In this document: positions 1 to 9,021 of the stretch, in pieces
How the letters are laid out: each line of letters starts with the position of its first letter
How positions within the stretch are numbered: the first letter of the stretch is position 1
From: Neorhizobium sp.
Lineage (GTDB): Bacteria; Pseudomonadota; Alphaproteobacteria; Rhizobiales; Rhizobiaceae
DNA: 64,000 bases
Direction of reading: 5' to 3'
NCBI GenBank assembly: GCA_028283725.1
Contig: JAPWKC010000002.1
Coordinates: 467,025-531,024, forward strand
Position numbers and translations under genes: made by a program
The notes under the pieces: model-generated
The model's database searches: none
Seen by the model: only the letters and a program-made list of their open reading frames with translations
Told to the model about the DNA's origin: nothing

Positions 1-656
1 CCTCGCCAGTTCGCCATGAACATCGGGTCGGTGTGGTCGCCACCATCCGTTGCCTTGATATAGGCAAAGTTGGCGCCCTGGCGGCGCAGCGTCGCCCAGT
101 CGATTTGACCCTGCCAGCGCGAGACATCCACGCCGTGAACCGCGAGCGCGCGCGGCGAGGCATGGCCGAAATTGATCGGCTTGGCGTCGCGGAAACGGTG
201 GCTGTAGATCCGGGTGCGCTCACTTTCCGCGGGCGCGAGCGATGGGCGCATCGAGGGCAGCGCCACCGGCGTAATGCCTGCGGGCTCCGGGTGTGGCGCA
301 ACGAGCGAGGCGACAGGTCTGTTGGAGGGGACCGGCATCCCGACGTTCCGGTCGATGGCCCCGAACGCGGACGCATCGGGCCCCGGTCCCTGCCAGGCGA
401 GGATGTCCTGATGCTGCTGACGATCTGCAGCCGTCGCGGCGGCCGGCAATCGTCCCGGAGGCATGGCGATCTCTTGCCGGGGCAGAGAAGACCCAGTCAT
501 CGCCATCTGGGGCGATGCGGGTGAGGGCGCAATGCGCCCGGTCTTCACCGAGGCCGGAGGTGTCGGCGTGATCGAAGCGGTTTCTATACCGCCCGACGAG
601 CAACCGGCCGCGGCAAGACAGGTGGAGACAACAAAAAAGACAGCCGAAACACGCAT
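1..656 (-). CDS. GH25-family lysozyme-like lipoprotein, C-terminus cut by the window edge
   Basis: The minus-strand frame is open from an ATG at 656 down to base 1, so about 218 residues are present and the protein continues off the left edge. The N-terminus is a lipoprotein signal (MRVSAVFFVVSTCLAAAGC) with lipobox LAAAGC. A proline- and alanine-rich linker of about 140 residues follows, then the start of a GH25 (Chalaropsis-type muramidase) domain. That start is visible as HGVDVSRWQGQIDW and FAYIKATDG, which hold the first catalytic-site aspartate. The DxE catalytic segment would lie outside the window. The likely role is cell-wall muramidase activity at the outer membrane or periplasm. The ribosome binding site is weak. 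The family call is firm for the visible part; activity cannot be judged. Confidence 0.85.
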   Translation of the reverse strand, partial: MRVSAVFFVVSTCLAAAGCSSGGIETASITPTPPASVKTGRIAPSPASPQMAMTGSSLPRQEIAMPPGRLPAAATAADRQQHQDILAWQGPGPDASAFGAIDRNVGMPVPSNRPVASLVAPHPEPAGITPVALPSMRPSLAPAESERTRIYSHRFRDAKPINFGHASPRALAVHGVDVSRWQGQIDWATLRRQGANFAYIKATDGGDHTDPMFMANWR

Positions 657-804
657 GACAACCCGTACGCAGCACACAGTCTTCGGCCAATGGGCGCCGA
701 CGACGCAAATTCAGGGAAATTGCTAACGGGAGATTACCGGAAAATACTGAATCCAATCTTTACGCGGCGGATCTATGATCAGGTGCCTCATCGGCACGAT
801 CGCA

Positions 805-826
805 GCCGGCGATGGTTGTCGCCGGC
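805..826 (-). terminator. Stem-loop downstream of the chemoreceptor gene
   Basis: A perfect 8-bp inverted repeat (GCCGGCGA / TCGCCGGC) with a 6-nt loop lies 23 bases past the chemoreceptor stop codon. A second 5-bp stem (GTGCC/GGCAC) sits at 783-797. There is no clear T-run, so rho-independent termination is plausible but not certain. Confidence 0.5.
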
Positions 827-848
827 CGCCCGTTATCACTGGCGCGGA

Positions 849-3074
849 TTACGCAGCGCGGCCGCGCCTCTGCTCCATCGATGTAGCCGCGACACGGAAG
901 CGGGCGAGAAGTTCCGCCAGCCGGCCGCTTTCCTCCGCAAGGCCCAAGCCGGCGGCATTCATCTCTTCGACCATCGCCGCGTTCTGCTGGGTCATCTGGT
1001 CCATATGGTTGACCGACGTATTGATCTCGGACAATCCTGACGACTGCTCGCGCGCAGCAACGGCGATCGATTCCATATGGGCGTTGATGGAGCGGACGAG
1101 GTCGGCGATTTCGCGCAAGCCCCCACCGGTCTGGTTGACGAGTACCACACCCTGGCTGACCGCCGTCTCGGAATTGCCGATCAGGGCCTTGATCTCTTTT
1201 GCGGCATTGGCGGACCGCTGGGCCAGTTCACGAACTTCCTGTGCGACGACGGCAAAGCCTTTGCCGGCTTCCCCGGCGCGTGCGGCTTCCACACCGGCAT
1301 TGAGCGCAAGAAGATTGGTCTGGAAGGCGATTTCATCGATGACGCCGATGATCTGGCTGATGTGCTTCGACGCGGTTTCGATCCTGCCCATGGCATCGAC
1401 GGCGCTGGACACGATCTCGCCGGACTTGTCGGCCTTCTCGCTCGCATGGCGCACCATTTCGCGTGCCTCGCCGGCGCGCTCCGCCGTCTGACGCACATTG
1501 GTGGTCACTTCTTCCAGGGCAGCGGCGGTCTCCTCAAGCGAGGCGGCCTGTTGCTCCGTCCGCTTGGCAAGCTGGTCGGAAGCCGACGAGATCTCTTCGC
1601 TGCCGCCATTGACGTTGCGGGCGGAGCGGCTGACGCCTTCCATCGCCGAGCGCAACTGGCGGACCGACAGGTTGAAGTCGTGGCGCAGATCCTCGAACTG
1701 CTCGGAGAAGGTTTCATCGATCTCGCAGAGCATGTCGCCATCGGCAAGCCGCCGCAGCGCGCCTGCGAGACCTGATGTGGCGCGCGTCAGGCGCAGTTCC
1801 GCATCGGCTTCGGCACGCTCCTGGATTTCGATCCGCTGGCCCTCGGCATGCTGGCGGGCCCGTTCGGCCTCCGATTCGAGCGCGCGGTTGCGCAATGCCG
1901 CCTCGCGGAATACTTCGACGGCACGTGAAATATCGCCGATCTCGTCTTTTCGGCCGATGCCGTCAACGGCAACCGCAAGGTCGCCGTCCGACAGCCTGCG
2001 CATGATACGCGTCAGACTGGTGATCGGGTTGGCGATGCGGAAGACGATAGTGATGATCACGGCCACCGCAAGCGCCAGCGCCAGTGTGGCAGCGATGCCG
2101 TAAACGATGATTGCGGTCGTGGCGGAGGCTGCCTCGGCTGCGGTGCGCGCCTTCATTTCGGCAAGCGCTCCCAAGGCGATATCGGCAACCGATGCCTGAG
2201 CCGGCCCGGCGGGCTTGCGCCAGTCGTCCACGGCCATATCGAACGGCTGTCCGGCCTGATAGGCGCGGATGGCCGCCGCACGCTGTTCGGCATAGGGGCC
2301 GCCGAAATAGGTCTTCTGCGCCGCGTCGTAGAGACCGGTGATGCTGGCCGGTATGGCTTCGCCCGAAACGATCAGGCCGATCTCCTGCCACGCGAGCTTG
2401 ACCTTCGCATCGCGAACGGCGACGTCTGCAAGATCGCTTGCGGTCGCCGGCCGGCCGGTAATCAGGCCGTTGATAAGGATGCTGTTGGCCGTGCCGAGTT
2501 CGGTTCGAGCCGTCCAGGCAAGAGACCGTAGCTGCGTGTAGACCATCATCGCAGGACCACGGGCGTCGATGGTGCTTTCGACCTTCTGGGACGCATTGGA
2601 CAGCTGGAGGATGATCGCGTCGGCTTCCCCAAGCAATGCCTGACCGGTCTGCTGGCTGCGATCCTTGACCGGTTGGGAAAGCATCGTGTCGAGGCCGGCC
2701 CGGCCAGACGTCCAGCTCGTGTAAGCGGCGGTGATGGGATCGATCGACGCGACAATTGGCTCCGACGCGAGATCTTTCATCGCCGCTTGTATCTGTCCGA
2801 GTGCCAGGTCGCTGGCACGACGGCCATCTGCGATATTCTGGCGCGTCGAGGCCATGTCTGCGGGTTCTGCCTTCAGCGCGCTGGCAATGCCGCCCCGCTC
2901 TCCACGCATGCCCAGCAATGCGTCGAAAAGCGCCGAATCGAGATCTGCAAGGCGTGCCATCTGGCGCGCGCGCTGCAGTTCGCGCCCGTGCTCCACCACG
3001 AGCATGGACGTCAGCCCGATGGCAACAAGGCTCAAAGCAATCACGGAAGAAATAAGGATATTGCGTATCGACAT
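849..3074 (-). CDS. Methyl-accepting chemotaxis protein with HAMP and signalling domain
   Basis: This 741-residue transmembrane chemoreceptor would bind a periplasmic ligand and signal to CheA/CheW. In order it has a short cytoplasmic start and a first membrane span (about residues 7-28). A periplasmic region of about 280 residues contains RGERG, reminiscent of the QxERG signature of NIT (nitrate/nitrite-sensing) domains. A second span (about 310-333) leads into a HAMP segment (NPITSLTRIMRRLSDGD), a second HAMP-like stretch and an MCP signalling domain. The hairpin tip reads EIAFQTNLLALNAGVEAARAG. No C-terminal CheR/CheB-binding pentapeptide is seen. ATG at 3074 is chosen because AGGTGAGA precedes it; a GTG two codons upstream (3080) is possible. 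The gene is monocistronic. The ligand is unknown, and the NIT resemblance is by eye. Confidence 0.93.
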   Translation of the reverse strand: MSIRNILISSVIALSLVAIGLTSMLVVEHGRELQRARQMARLADLDSALFDALLGMRGERGGIASALKAEPADMASTRQNIADGRRASDLALGQIQAAMKDLASEPIVASIDPITAAYTSWTSGRAGLDTMLSQPVKDRSQQTGQALLGEADAIILQLSNASQKVESTIDARGPAMMVYTQLRSLAWTARTELGTANSILINGLITGRPATASDLADVAVRDAKVKLAWQEIGLIVSGEAIPASITGLYDAAQKTYFGGPYAEQRAAAIRAYQAGQPFDMAVDDWRKPAGPAQASVADIALGALAEMKARTAAEAASATTAIIVYGIAATLALALAVAVIITIVFRIANPITSLTRIMRRLSDGDLAVAVDGIGRKDEIGDISRAVEVFREAALRNRALESEAERARQHAEGQRIEIQERAEADAELRLTRATSGLAGALRRLADGDMLCEIDETFSEQFEDLRHDFNLSVRQLRSAMEGVSRSARNVNGGSEEISSASDQLAKRTEQQAASLEETAAALEEVTTNVRQTAERAGEAREMVRHASEKADKSGEIVSSAVDAMGRIETASKHISQIIGVIDEIAFQTNLLALNAGVEAARAGEAGKGFAVVAQEVRELAQRSANAAKEIKALIGNSETAVSQGVVLVNQTGGGLREIADLVRSINAHMESIAVAAREQSSGLSEINTSVNHMDQMTQQNAAMVEEMNAAGLGLAEESGRLAELLARFRVAATSMEQRRGRAA

Positions 3075-3471
3075 TCTCACCTGCCCCCCAAGGTTCGATA
3101 CCGGCCCATTGCGGGGCCAAGTCTAACCGATACCTAGACTTGGCCGGATAAATGTCCCTTAAGGTGGCGCTGGTGAAAACTATATATGATTACTTGTAGA
3201 TAAGACCCTTCTCCGGTTGCGGCATCCCTCTGAATCTATGGTTTTTGATCGAAAAATACACGCAATGGATGTTTTTGCCCGCTTTTCCCTTTGTGCCGGT
3301 TGCCGCCTCTCGCGTCTTCGAGTTCTCGAAAAAAACAAGGTTGCGGCAATCCTCCGATCGGCTATTCATGAAAGGCGCATATAGGCGCATGCAGGATCGC
3401 CTGCCTAGTCGTGGGCACCGCGCTGCTCTATCTCGTTCGTCATCAGGTGAGAAAACGACGAGGAAAACGAG
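3075..3471. other. Intergenic region between the chemoreceptor and the cupin gene
   Basis: This 397-base divergent intergenic region must hold both promoters. Visible features are AT-rich tracts at 3180-3200 and 3238-3260, a direct repeat AGGCGCAT at 3373-3390, and a small hairpin GCAGG-atcg-CCTGC at 3391-3404. No convincing gene or defined operator is seen. Confidence 0.5.
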
Positions 3472-3873
3472 ATGGAAATCAGGAAAAGCGGTGCCCGGCC
3501 ATCGAGCAAGGGGCCGGCCGATTGGTTTACCGGCACGGTACGGACGGATGGCCCGTTCAACGGCAGCGGTAAGCTGAGTGGTGTAACGGTGACGTTCGAG
3601 CCCGGCGCACGCACGGCATGGCACACTCATCCGTTGGGTCAGACGCTGCTCGTCGTTTCGGGGCTCGGCCGCGTCCAGCGCGAAGGTGGTCCTGTGAAGG
3701 AGATACGGCCGGGCGATATCGTCTGGTTCGAACCGGGCGAGAGGCACTGGCATGGCGCGGCACCCGAATGTGCGATGAGCCACATCGCGATTGCTGAAAT
3801 GCAGGACGGTTCGGCCGTCACGTGGATGGAAAAGGTCGCTGATGACGACTATCTCGGAGCACCGGAAGCATGA
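3472..3873 (+). CDS. Small single-domain cupin protein
   Basis: This 133-residue single cupin barrel has the two cupin motifs: [17 protein letters not shown] supplies HxH and Q, and [17 protein letters not shown] supplies the final His. A divalent metal site is therefore likely. Such short cupins include carboxymuconolactone-decarboxylase-associated and hydroxynitrile-lyase-like proteins and quercetinase-like oxygenases; the substrate cannot be assigned here. The start is well supported by GAGGAAAACGAG just upstream. The stop overlaps the start of the next gene by 4 bases (ATGA), so the two are translationally coupled. Confidence 0.85.
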   Translation: MEIRKSGARPSSKGPADWFTGTVRTDGPFNGSGKLSGVTVTFEPGARTAWHTHPLGQTLLVVSGLGRVQREGGPVKEIRPGDIVWFEPGERHWHGAAPECAMSHIAIAEMQDGSAVTWMEKVADDDYLGAPEA

Positions 3874-4568
3874 GGCCCTATGTCATCTGCCACATGATTA
3901 CGTCATTGGACGGGGGGCTCCATCCGAGCCGCTGGACAAAAAGCCCTGATGGCGAGCGGGCAACGTGGTCCGAAACGTATGAGGCGATCCACAAGACTTT
4001 TGCTGCCGAGGCATGGATGGTCGGACGCGTGACGATGGCCGAAATCTCCAGGGCCGCGCCCCACCCGCCGGCCGAAGCGGTTGACGTGGCGCGCCCGTTG
4101 CATGTGGCGGACCGAAATGCAGCAAGCTACGCGATCGCGCTCGATCCGCACGGCAAGGTGCATTTCAACAGCGGCGATCTCGATGGCGATCATGTCGTCG
4201 TTCTTCTCGGCAAGGATGTATCGGACGAACATCTGGCCGAATTGAAGAATGATGGCGTGTCATACATCCTGTCCTCGACCTCAGATATGGACCTGCCGGG
4301 CATGCTGGAGACATTGGGCCGCGAGTTCGGGATCAGGCGGTTGCTGCTTGAAGGCGGCGCGGGCGTCAATGGGTCGCTGCTTGCTGCAGGTCTCGTTGAC
4401 GAACTGAGCTTTCTCGTCGCTCCGGCACTGGATGCCCGCAAGGGCGCAGATCGTGTCGTCGAGTTCAGCGAGGCCGGTCTTGCCCATGCCTGCACGCTTT
4501 CGCTGCTCGGATGCGAAAATGTCGGCCATGGCCTGCTGCATGTGCGCTACGCAGTCGGGAACGCCTGA
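3870..4568 (+). CDS. RibD C-terminal / dihydrofolate-reductase-fold protein
   Basis: This 232-residue protein has the RibD C-terminal (bacterial bifunctional deaminase-reductase) fold. The start, [19 protein letters not shown], matches the first strand and substrate loop, and [30 protein letters not shown] is the conserved glycine-rich NADPH-binding stretch. Stand-alone members are NADPH-dependent reductases of often unknown substrate. There is no deaminase domain and no riboflavin gene nearby, so a role in riboflavin synthesis is unlikely. The ATGA overlap couples it to the cupin, suggesting the two act on one small molecule. The specific reaction is unknown. Confidence 0.85.
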   Translation: MRPYVICHMITSLDGGLHPSRWTKSPDGERATWSETYEAIHKTFAAEAWMVGRVTMAEISRAAPHPPAEAVDVARPLHVADRNAASYAIALDPHGKVHFNSGDLDGDHVVVLLGKDVSDEHLAELKNDGVSYILSSTSDMDLPGMLETLGREFGIRRLLLEGGAGVNGSLLAAGLVDELSFLVAPALDARKGADRVVEFSEAGLAHACTLSLLGCENVGHGLLHVRYAVGNA

Positions 4569-4652
4569 CGGCATTCACGTGCCAAGCCTTGCCCGAACCT
4601 CTGTCGCGCTACTGGAGCGGCGGATCGACGTTCAAGACCGTTGTCGGCACCC

Positions 4653-6221
4653 TCAGGATGTCAGAGGACCCTTCGGTGCCTTGCTTACGAAGGCGAGGAT
4701 GATGAGGCCGCCCACCGCGCAGAGCAAGGTCAGCCAGAACGCATCGATATAGGCAAGGACTGTCGCCTGGTTCTGCACCTGCTGCGACAGCAGCGACGTA
4801 GCACGGCTTTGCGCGAGCGCTTCCCCGGCACCTGCGACCTTGTGCGAGAGCGCCGAAAGCGTGGTCGTCGACGTTTGCGACCCGCGCTCCACATTGATGC
4901 CAAGCAGATAGGACTGGGTCTGCTCGCCCTTGCGGATATAGGTCGTCACCAGAGACTGTGCGACCTGAACCGCGAGCAGCCGCAGAACCTGGATATAAGC
5001 GCCCGTTGCGATTGCGTTTTTCGGATTTCCGTTGGCGACGGCCAGAACGACGATCGGCAAGAATGTCAGGATATGGCCCGCCGCCTGCAGCACGAGGATG
5101 GTCCGGAAGCTGTCGCCGTTCCATTCCGGGGTAAGGCCCGTGCCGAGATACGAGGCAAGTCCGAAGCAGAAAAGCCCGATCGCAAGGATCAACCGGCCAT
5201 CGGTGCGGTGCATCGCCCAGACGCCGATCGGCGTCAGGAGAACGAGCGGGATGCACACCCATTGCAGCAGAACCGTGCCGATCTGCTCCGGGCGCAGATG
5301 CGCGACCGCCGACAGATAATTCGGGACGAGAGCCGTATTGGAGGCTGACGCCATCATGTAAAATAGCGCGACGGAGAGAACCAGCATGACGTTGCGCGCG
5401 CTGATGGCGCGCACATGTGCCCACGGCGCCTCGACAAGCATTTCATTGATGAAAAACGCCAGCATCAGGGTGATGCCGCCAATGAACGTGGTCGTCACAA
5501 GGCCGTTTTCAAACCAGTCCAGCCGGTTGCCCTGATCTATCGCGACGAACAGCATGGTGAGGCCGGCGCCGAAAAGTAGCATGCCGCCCCAATCGGCCCG
5601 TTCAAGCATGTCACGATTGACCTTTTCCGATGGAGCTCCGAGCCACGCCAGAAGAGCCAGGAGCGGGGCCAGAAAGACGTCCTGCCAGTAGAGGAACTGC
5701 CAGCCGACATGCTGCACATAGATATCGACGAGCGCCGTTCCGGCATTGGCGGTGAAGGCGGTCCTGAAGGCGTAGAGCGCGATCCCGGTGATCCACCATT
5801 TCATCGGCAGGTTGCGCAGGATGATCATCAGCGTTGCCGGCACGAAGATGCCGAGCAGAAGGCCGTTCACGACATGCAATGCCACCAGCGCGGCAAACCC
5901 TGTCGTCGTCGGAATGAGGGCGGACGTGAGAGCATAAAGAAGTGCCGCCGGAACGAGGACCCGTCGGATGCCGAAGGTTGCGACAAGCCAGCCGACCGCC
6001 GGTGCCACGAAAAGCTGCGGCGCGTTGGCGAATGTGTTCAGCCAGGCGCCCTCATCGAAGCTCAGCCCGAAGGCGGCCTTCAGGTCCGTCAGGCCGAGCC
6101 CGAACAGGCGGCTGTGGAATGACACCATATAGGGACCGACGAGGACCGCCGCGACGGCAAGAATAGGGTGGTGCGTTTGCCGGCCGACAAAACGTAGCGG
6201 CAGCCGCAGGATCTCTGCCAT
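4653..6221 (-). CDS. emrB: EmrB/QacA-type (DHA2) MFS drug efflux transporter
   Basis: This 522-residue inner-membrane protein has about 14 hydrophobic spans, typical of the DHA2 drug:proton antiporters. The sequence GLTDLKAAFGLSFDEGAWLNTFANAPQLFVAPAVGWL covers the start, and the large loop and final spans match EmrB-like proteins. With the membrane-fusion protein directly upstream (3-base gap) it should form an EmrAB-type pump working with an outer-membrane TolC. No TolC gene is in the window. A LysR regulator is divergent from the operon. Substrates cannot be read from the sequence. Confidence 0.9.
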   Translation of the reverse strand: MAEILRLPLRFVGRQTHHPILAVAAVLVGPYMVSFHSRLFGLGLTDLKAAFGLSFDEGAWLNTFANAPQLFVAPAVGWLVATFGIRRVLVPAALLYALTSALIPTTTGFAALVALHVVNGLLLGIFVPATLMIILRNLPMKWWITGIALYAFRTAFTANAGTALVDIYVQHVGWQFLYWQDVFLAPLLALLAWLGAPSEKVNRDMLERADWGGMLLFGAGLTMLFVAIDQGNRLDWFENGLVTTTFIGGITLMLAFFINEMLVEAPWAHVRAISARNVMLVLSVALFYMMASASNTALVPNYLSAVAHLRPEQIGTVLLQWVCIPLVLLTPIGVWAMHRTDGRLILAIGLFCFGLASYLGTGLTPEWNGDSFRTILVLQAAGHILTFLPIVVLAVANGNPKNAIATGAYIQVLRLLAVQVAQSLVTTYIRKGEQTQSYLLGINVERGSQTSTTTLSALSHKVAGAGEALAQSRATSLLSQQVQNQATVLAYIDAFWLTLLCAVGGLIILAFVSKAPKGPLTS

Positions 6222-6224
6222 GGT

Positions 6225-7352
6225 TCAAAGCCCCGCGGACGTCACCGACACCGAGACGACGGCCGACATGCCGGCGCGAAGATGCCCAAGCGCCTGAGAC
6301 TGGTCGAAGTCGATACGGACCGGAACGCGCTGGACGACCTTGGTGAAGTTGCCTGTCGCATTGTCTGCCGGCAGAAGCGCGAATTGCGATCCCGATGCGG
6401 GAGACAATCGGGATACTTTACCATGGAAGGTCTCGCCCGGAAGCGAATCGACAGTCACGGTCACGGGTTGGCCCTCGCGCATGCGTGACAACTGCGTTTC
6501 CTTGAAATTGGCCGTCAGAAAGACGTTCGGCAGCGGCACGATCGAGATGGCGTTGGTTCCTGTCGTGACATAGTCGCCGACATGCACCTGCCGTTCGCTG
6601 ACCACGCCGTCGAATGGTGCGACGATCGTCGTGTAGGAGAGTGCCAGTTGCGCGGACTTGAGGGTGGCGTTGGCAGACTGCACGTTGGCGGAAAGCTGTG
6701 CCCGCTGGCCATCGATATACTGAAGCTGTGCCTGTGCCGACAAAACGGTGGCTTCGGCGGCGCCAAGGCTTGCGACCGTCGTCTGCACCTTTGCTTCGGC
6801 CTCGTCCTTGTTCTGCTGGATACCTGCGCCCCGATCGATCAGCGTTGCCTGACGGGCAGCGGCCGTCTTGGCCAGATCTGCATTGGCCTTCGCCACCGTC
6901 ACCTGCGCCTGCGCCTGTTGAACGGCGGCCTTTTCAAGGTTTTCCTGGTTTGCGAGATTGACCAGTTGTGCCTGTGCAGCATCCAGCGCGGCCTTGGCCT
7001 GATCCCGCTTGGCCTCATAGTCGGAAGGGTCGATCTGAAGGATCACATCGCCCTTTTTCACGCGGTCGAAGTCGTTGACCCTGATGGCGATAACGTTGCC
7101 GGCAGCGCGCGCGCTCAAATGGCTGAGATCGGCGCGGATATAGGCATTGTCGGTGGTCTGGACGTCCGCACCGATCGTCCATTGATCGAAACGCTGGGTG
7201 CTGATGCCGACGAGAACGCAGACGGCGCCGATCACGACCAGCGGCACGACGAACTTGGCGTATTCGCGCGGTGGCCGCTGTTGCTGCGCTGCTGCCTCCG
7301 GGGCTGCAGGGGCATTGGCGGCGGCTGGCTGGGGCGACGTCTTGTGAAGCAT
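6225..7352 (-). CDS. emrA: EmrA/HlyD-family membrane-fusion subunit
   Basis: This 375-residue periplasmic adaptor has a single N-terminal membrane anchor (about residues 33-52, FVVPLVVIGAVCVLVG). The biotinyl-lipoyl half motif TTDNAYIRADLSHLSARAAGNV follows, then a long alanine/glutamine-rich coiled coil (about 110-230) and a beta-barrel region (VAPFDGVVSERQVHVGDYV). The start at 7352 is chosen because AAAGGAA lies at a good distance. An in-frame ATG further upstream (7406) would add 18 residues and run into the divergent promoter. It is first in the operon with the MFS transporter and links it to an outer-membrane channel. Confidence 0.92.
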   Translation of the reverse strand: MLHKTSPQPAAANAPAAPEAAAQQQRPPREYAKFVVPLVVIGAVCVLVGISTQRFDQWTIGADVQTTDNAYIRADLSHLSARAAGNVIAIRVNDFDRVKKGDVILQIDPSDYEAKRDQAKAALDAAQAQLVNLANQENLEKAAVQQAQAQVTVAKANADLAKTAAARQATLIDRGAGIQQNKDEAEAKVQTTVASLGAAEATVLSAQAQLQYIDGQRAQLSANVQSANATLKSAQLALSYTTIVAPFDGVVSERQVHVGDYVTTGTNAISIVPLPNVFLTANFKETQLSRMREGQPVTVTVDSLPGETFHGKVSRLSPASGSQFALLPADNATGNFTKVVQRVPVRIDFDQSQALGHLRAGMSAVVSVSVTSAGL

Positions 7353-7457
7353 TGTCTTTTCCTTTTTTATCGCGACATGAAGCACAGTTTTAGCTATCAT
7401 TTCCAATAGGTCTCGAATGCGTATTGATCACTATGGATGATAAGTGAGGACAGTCAG

Positions 7458-8363
7458 GTGCATCAGACGTCCCGCAGCGCCCGCCGGCATATCGAATTGC
7501 GGCACCTGCGCTATTTCGTGGCTGTGGCGGAAGAGCTGCATTTCGGTCGAGCTGCGGCAAGGCTCAATATCGTTCAGCCGGCACTGACGGCCCAGATCAA
7601 GGCGCTTGAAGCCATTCTCGGTGTCGAGCTTCTCGAACGCTCCAAGCGGCATGTTGAAATGACCGAGGCTGGCCGCGAATTTCTGCGCGAAAGCCATTCT
7701 GCGATCGCGCAGGTGGAGGCAGCCGTCGATACGGCGGTCGATATCGGTCGCGGCGCCGCCGGTTCGGTCCGGATCGGCTACGGCGCCAATGCCGCGATAA
7801 CCGGCATGATTTCCACCGCGATCCGGCGCTTCAAGGCCGAATGGCCGGGTGTGAGCCTTAGCTTGAAGGAAATGCCGAGCAGCAGCGTGCAGGATGCGCT
7901 GACGGCCGGCGAGGTCGACATCGGTTATGCGATCGCAACCGAGATCCGCATCAAGGGCGTGAATTCCAAACGCATTGGCCAATGGCCGTGGATGCTGTCT
8001 CTCGCAGACGATCACCCTCTTGCAGGACAGGAAGCCGTCAGCGTCGGTCAGATCCTGACGGAAAGCTTTGCGGTCTACGCAGAGGCAGACGGGCGATCAA
8101 GCACGGTCGGCGTCATGAGCTCCATACCGGACATGGCGCCTGGTCACATTCATCGCACCAGCCATGTGACAGGCCTCATGGCCTATGTCGCCTCCGGTCT
8201 CGGCATTTCCTTCGTGCCGGCATCCATGAGCATCATGAATTTTCCGGGTGTGGTCTTCCGCCCGCTGGCAGAAGCATTGCCGCCGATGGAAATGCATGTG
8301 CTGTGGCGCAGCGATGCCGGCCCCGCGGCCCGCAACTATGTCGGTTCGCTCGAGGCGACCTGA
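7458..8363 (+). CDS. LysR-family regulator divergent from emrAB
   Basis: This protein of about 301 residues has an N-terminal LysR winged helix (LRYFVAVAEELHFGRAAARLNIVQPALTAQIKALE) and a two-lobed effector-binding domain with the usual VRIGYGAN start. GTG at 7458 is chosen because TGAGGA sits 7 bases ahead. An ATG at 7437 would add seven residues but has no visible ribosome site. The gene is back to back with emrA, the classic arrangement for a LysR protein that controls the divergent operon and itself. An AATA/TATT inverted pair (7405-7425) lies in the shared promoter. The inducer is unknown. Confidence 0.9.
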   Translation: MHQTSRSARRHIELRHLRYFVAVAEELHFGRAAARLNIVQPALTAQIKALEAILGVELLERSKRHVEMTEAGREFLRESHSAIAQVEAAVDTAVDIGRGAAGSVRIGYGANAAITGMISTAIRRFKAEWPGVSLSLKEMPSSSVQDALTAGEVDIGYAIATEIRIKGVNSKRIGQWPWMLSLADDHPLAGQEAVSVGQILTESFAVYAEADGRSSTVGVMSSIPDMAPGHIHRTSHVTGLMAYVASGLGISFVPASMSIMNFPGVVFRPLAEALPPMEMHVLWRSDAGPAARNYVGSLEAT

Positions 8364-8392
8364 TGTCGGCCGCCGAGAGACGCTGCCGACAT
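8363..8392. terminator. Bidirectional stem-loop between lysR and putR
   Basis: A perfect 8-bp inverted repeat (ATGTCGGC / GCCGACAT) with a 14-nt loop lies in the 36-base gap between two converging genes. Its first base is the last base of the lysR stop codon. The position suits a shared terminator, though there is no U-tract. Confidence 0.5.
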
Positions 8393-8399
8393 GGCGATC

Positions 8400-8894
8400 C
8401 TAGTCCGGCGTATTGAGCAGGTATTGCCGGTTCTCTTTAACGGTCTGCATCACGACATTCGTCGAGGTGCTGGCGACGAAGGGCAGGGTGGAGATTTTCT
8501 CTCCCAGTACGATCCGGTAGCGACGGATATCCTTGGTGCGGACCTTCAGGAGATAGTCGAAGCGTCCAGCAATCATGTGGCAGCCTTCAATCTCGTTGAT
8601 TTTCCGGGCCGCTTCGTTGAAGCTCTTCAGGGCCTCTTCGCGCGTGTCGCTCAATTTGACTTCGACGAAGGCGACATGGTCGAGGCCAAGTTTTTCGGAA
8701 CTCAGAATGGCACGGAAGCTTTCTATATAGCCCTCGTCGATCAGCCGGCGCAGGCGAAGCTGGCAAGGCGTTTTCGAAAGCCCTATGCGGCTTGCCAATT
8801 CGGTGATGGAAAGCCGGCCATTGGCCGAAAGTTCCTGAAGTATGCGCGTATCGAATTGGTCTAATTCACCATTGCTGGCGTCATGAGTAGGCAT
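8400..8894 (-). CDS. putR: Lrp/AsnC-family regulator of proline catabolism
   Basis: This 164-residue Lrp/AsnC protein has an N-terminal helix-turn-helix (LDQFDTRILQELSANGRLSITELASRIGLSKTPCQLRLRRL) followed by a RAM ligand-binding domain. It is divergent from putA, as in Agrobacterium and Rhodobacter, where PutR activates putA in response to proline. ATG at 8894 is chosen because CAGGAAA lies about 9 bases upstream. An ORF extension to 8945 lacks a ribosome site. The shared intergenic region (8895-9021) should carry the PutR sites; I could not define them by eye. Confidence 0.9.
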   Translation of the reverse strand: MPTHDASNGELDQFDTRILQELSANGRLSITELASRIGLSKTPCQLRLRRLIDEGYIESFRAILSSEKLGLDHVAFVEVKLSDTREEALKSFNEAARKINEIEGCHMIAGRFDYLLKVRTKDIRRYRIVLGEKISTLPFVASTSTNVVMQTVKENRQYLLNTPD

Positions 8895-9021
8895 ATCTCG
8901 CATTTCCTGCCGGAAGATTGGAGAAAGCGTATATGAAAATGGCAAACTATAGGCAACGTCAAATTTCGCCCAATGTTATGCTCCGTCAAACGCCAACGCC
9001 CTTTTCAGAGCAATTGCACCC

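Noticed and set aside
3190..3783. Minus-strand frame of 197 codons over the cupin promoter
   Set aside because: It is antisense to the cupin gene over half its length, and the rest is promoter DNA without motifs.
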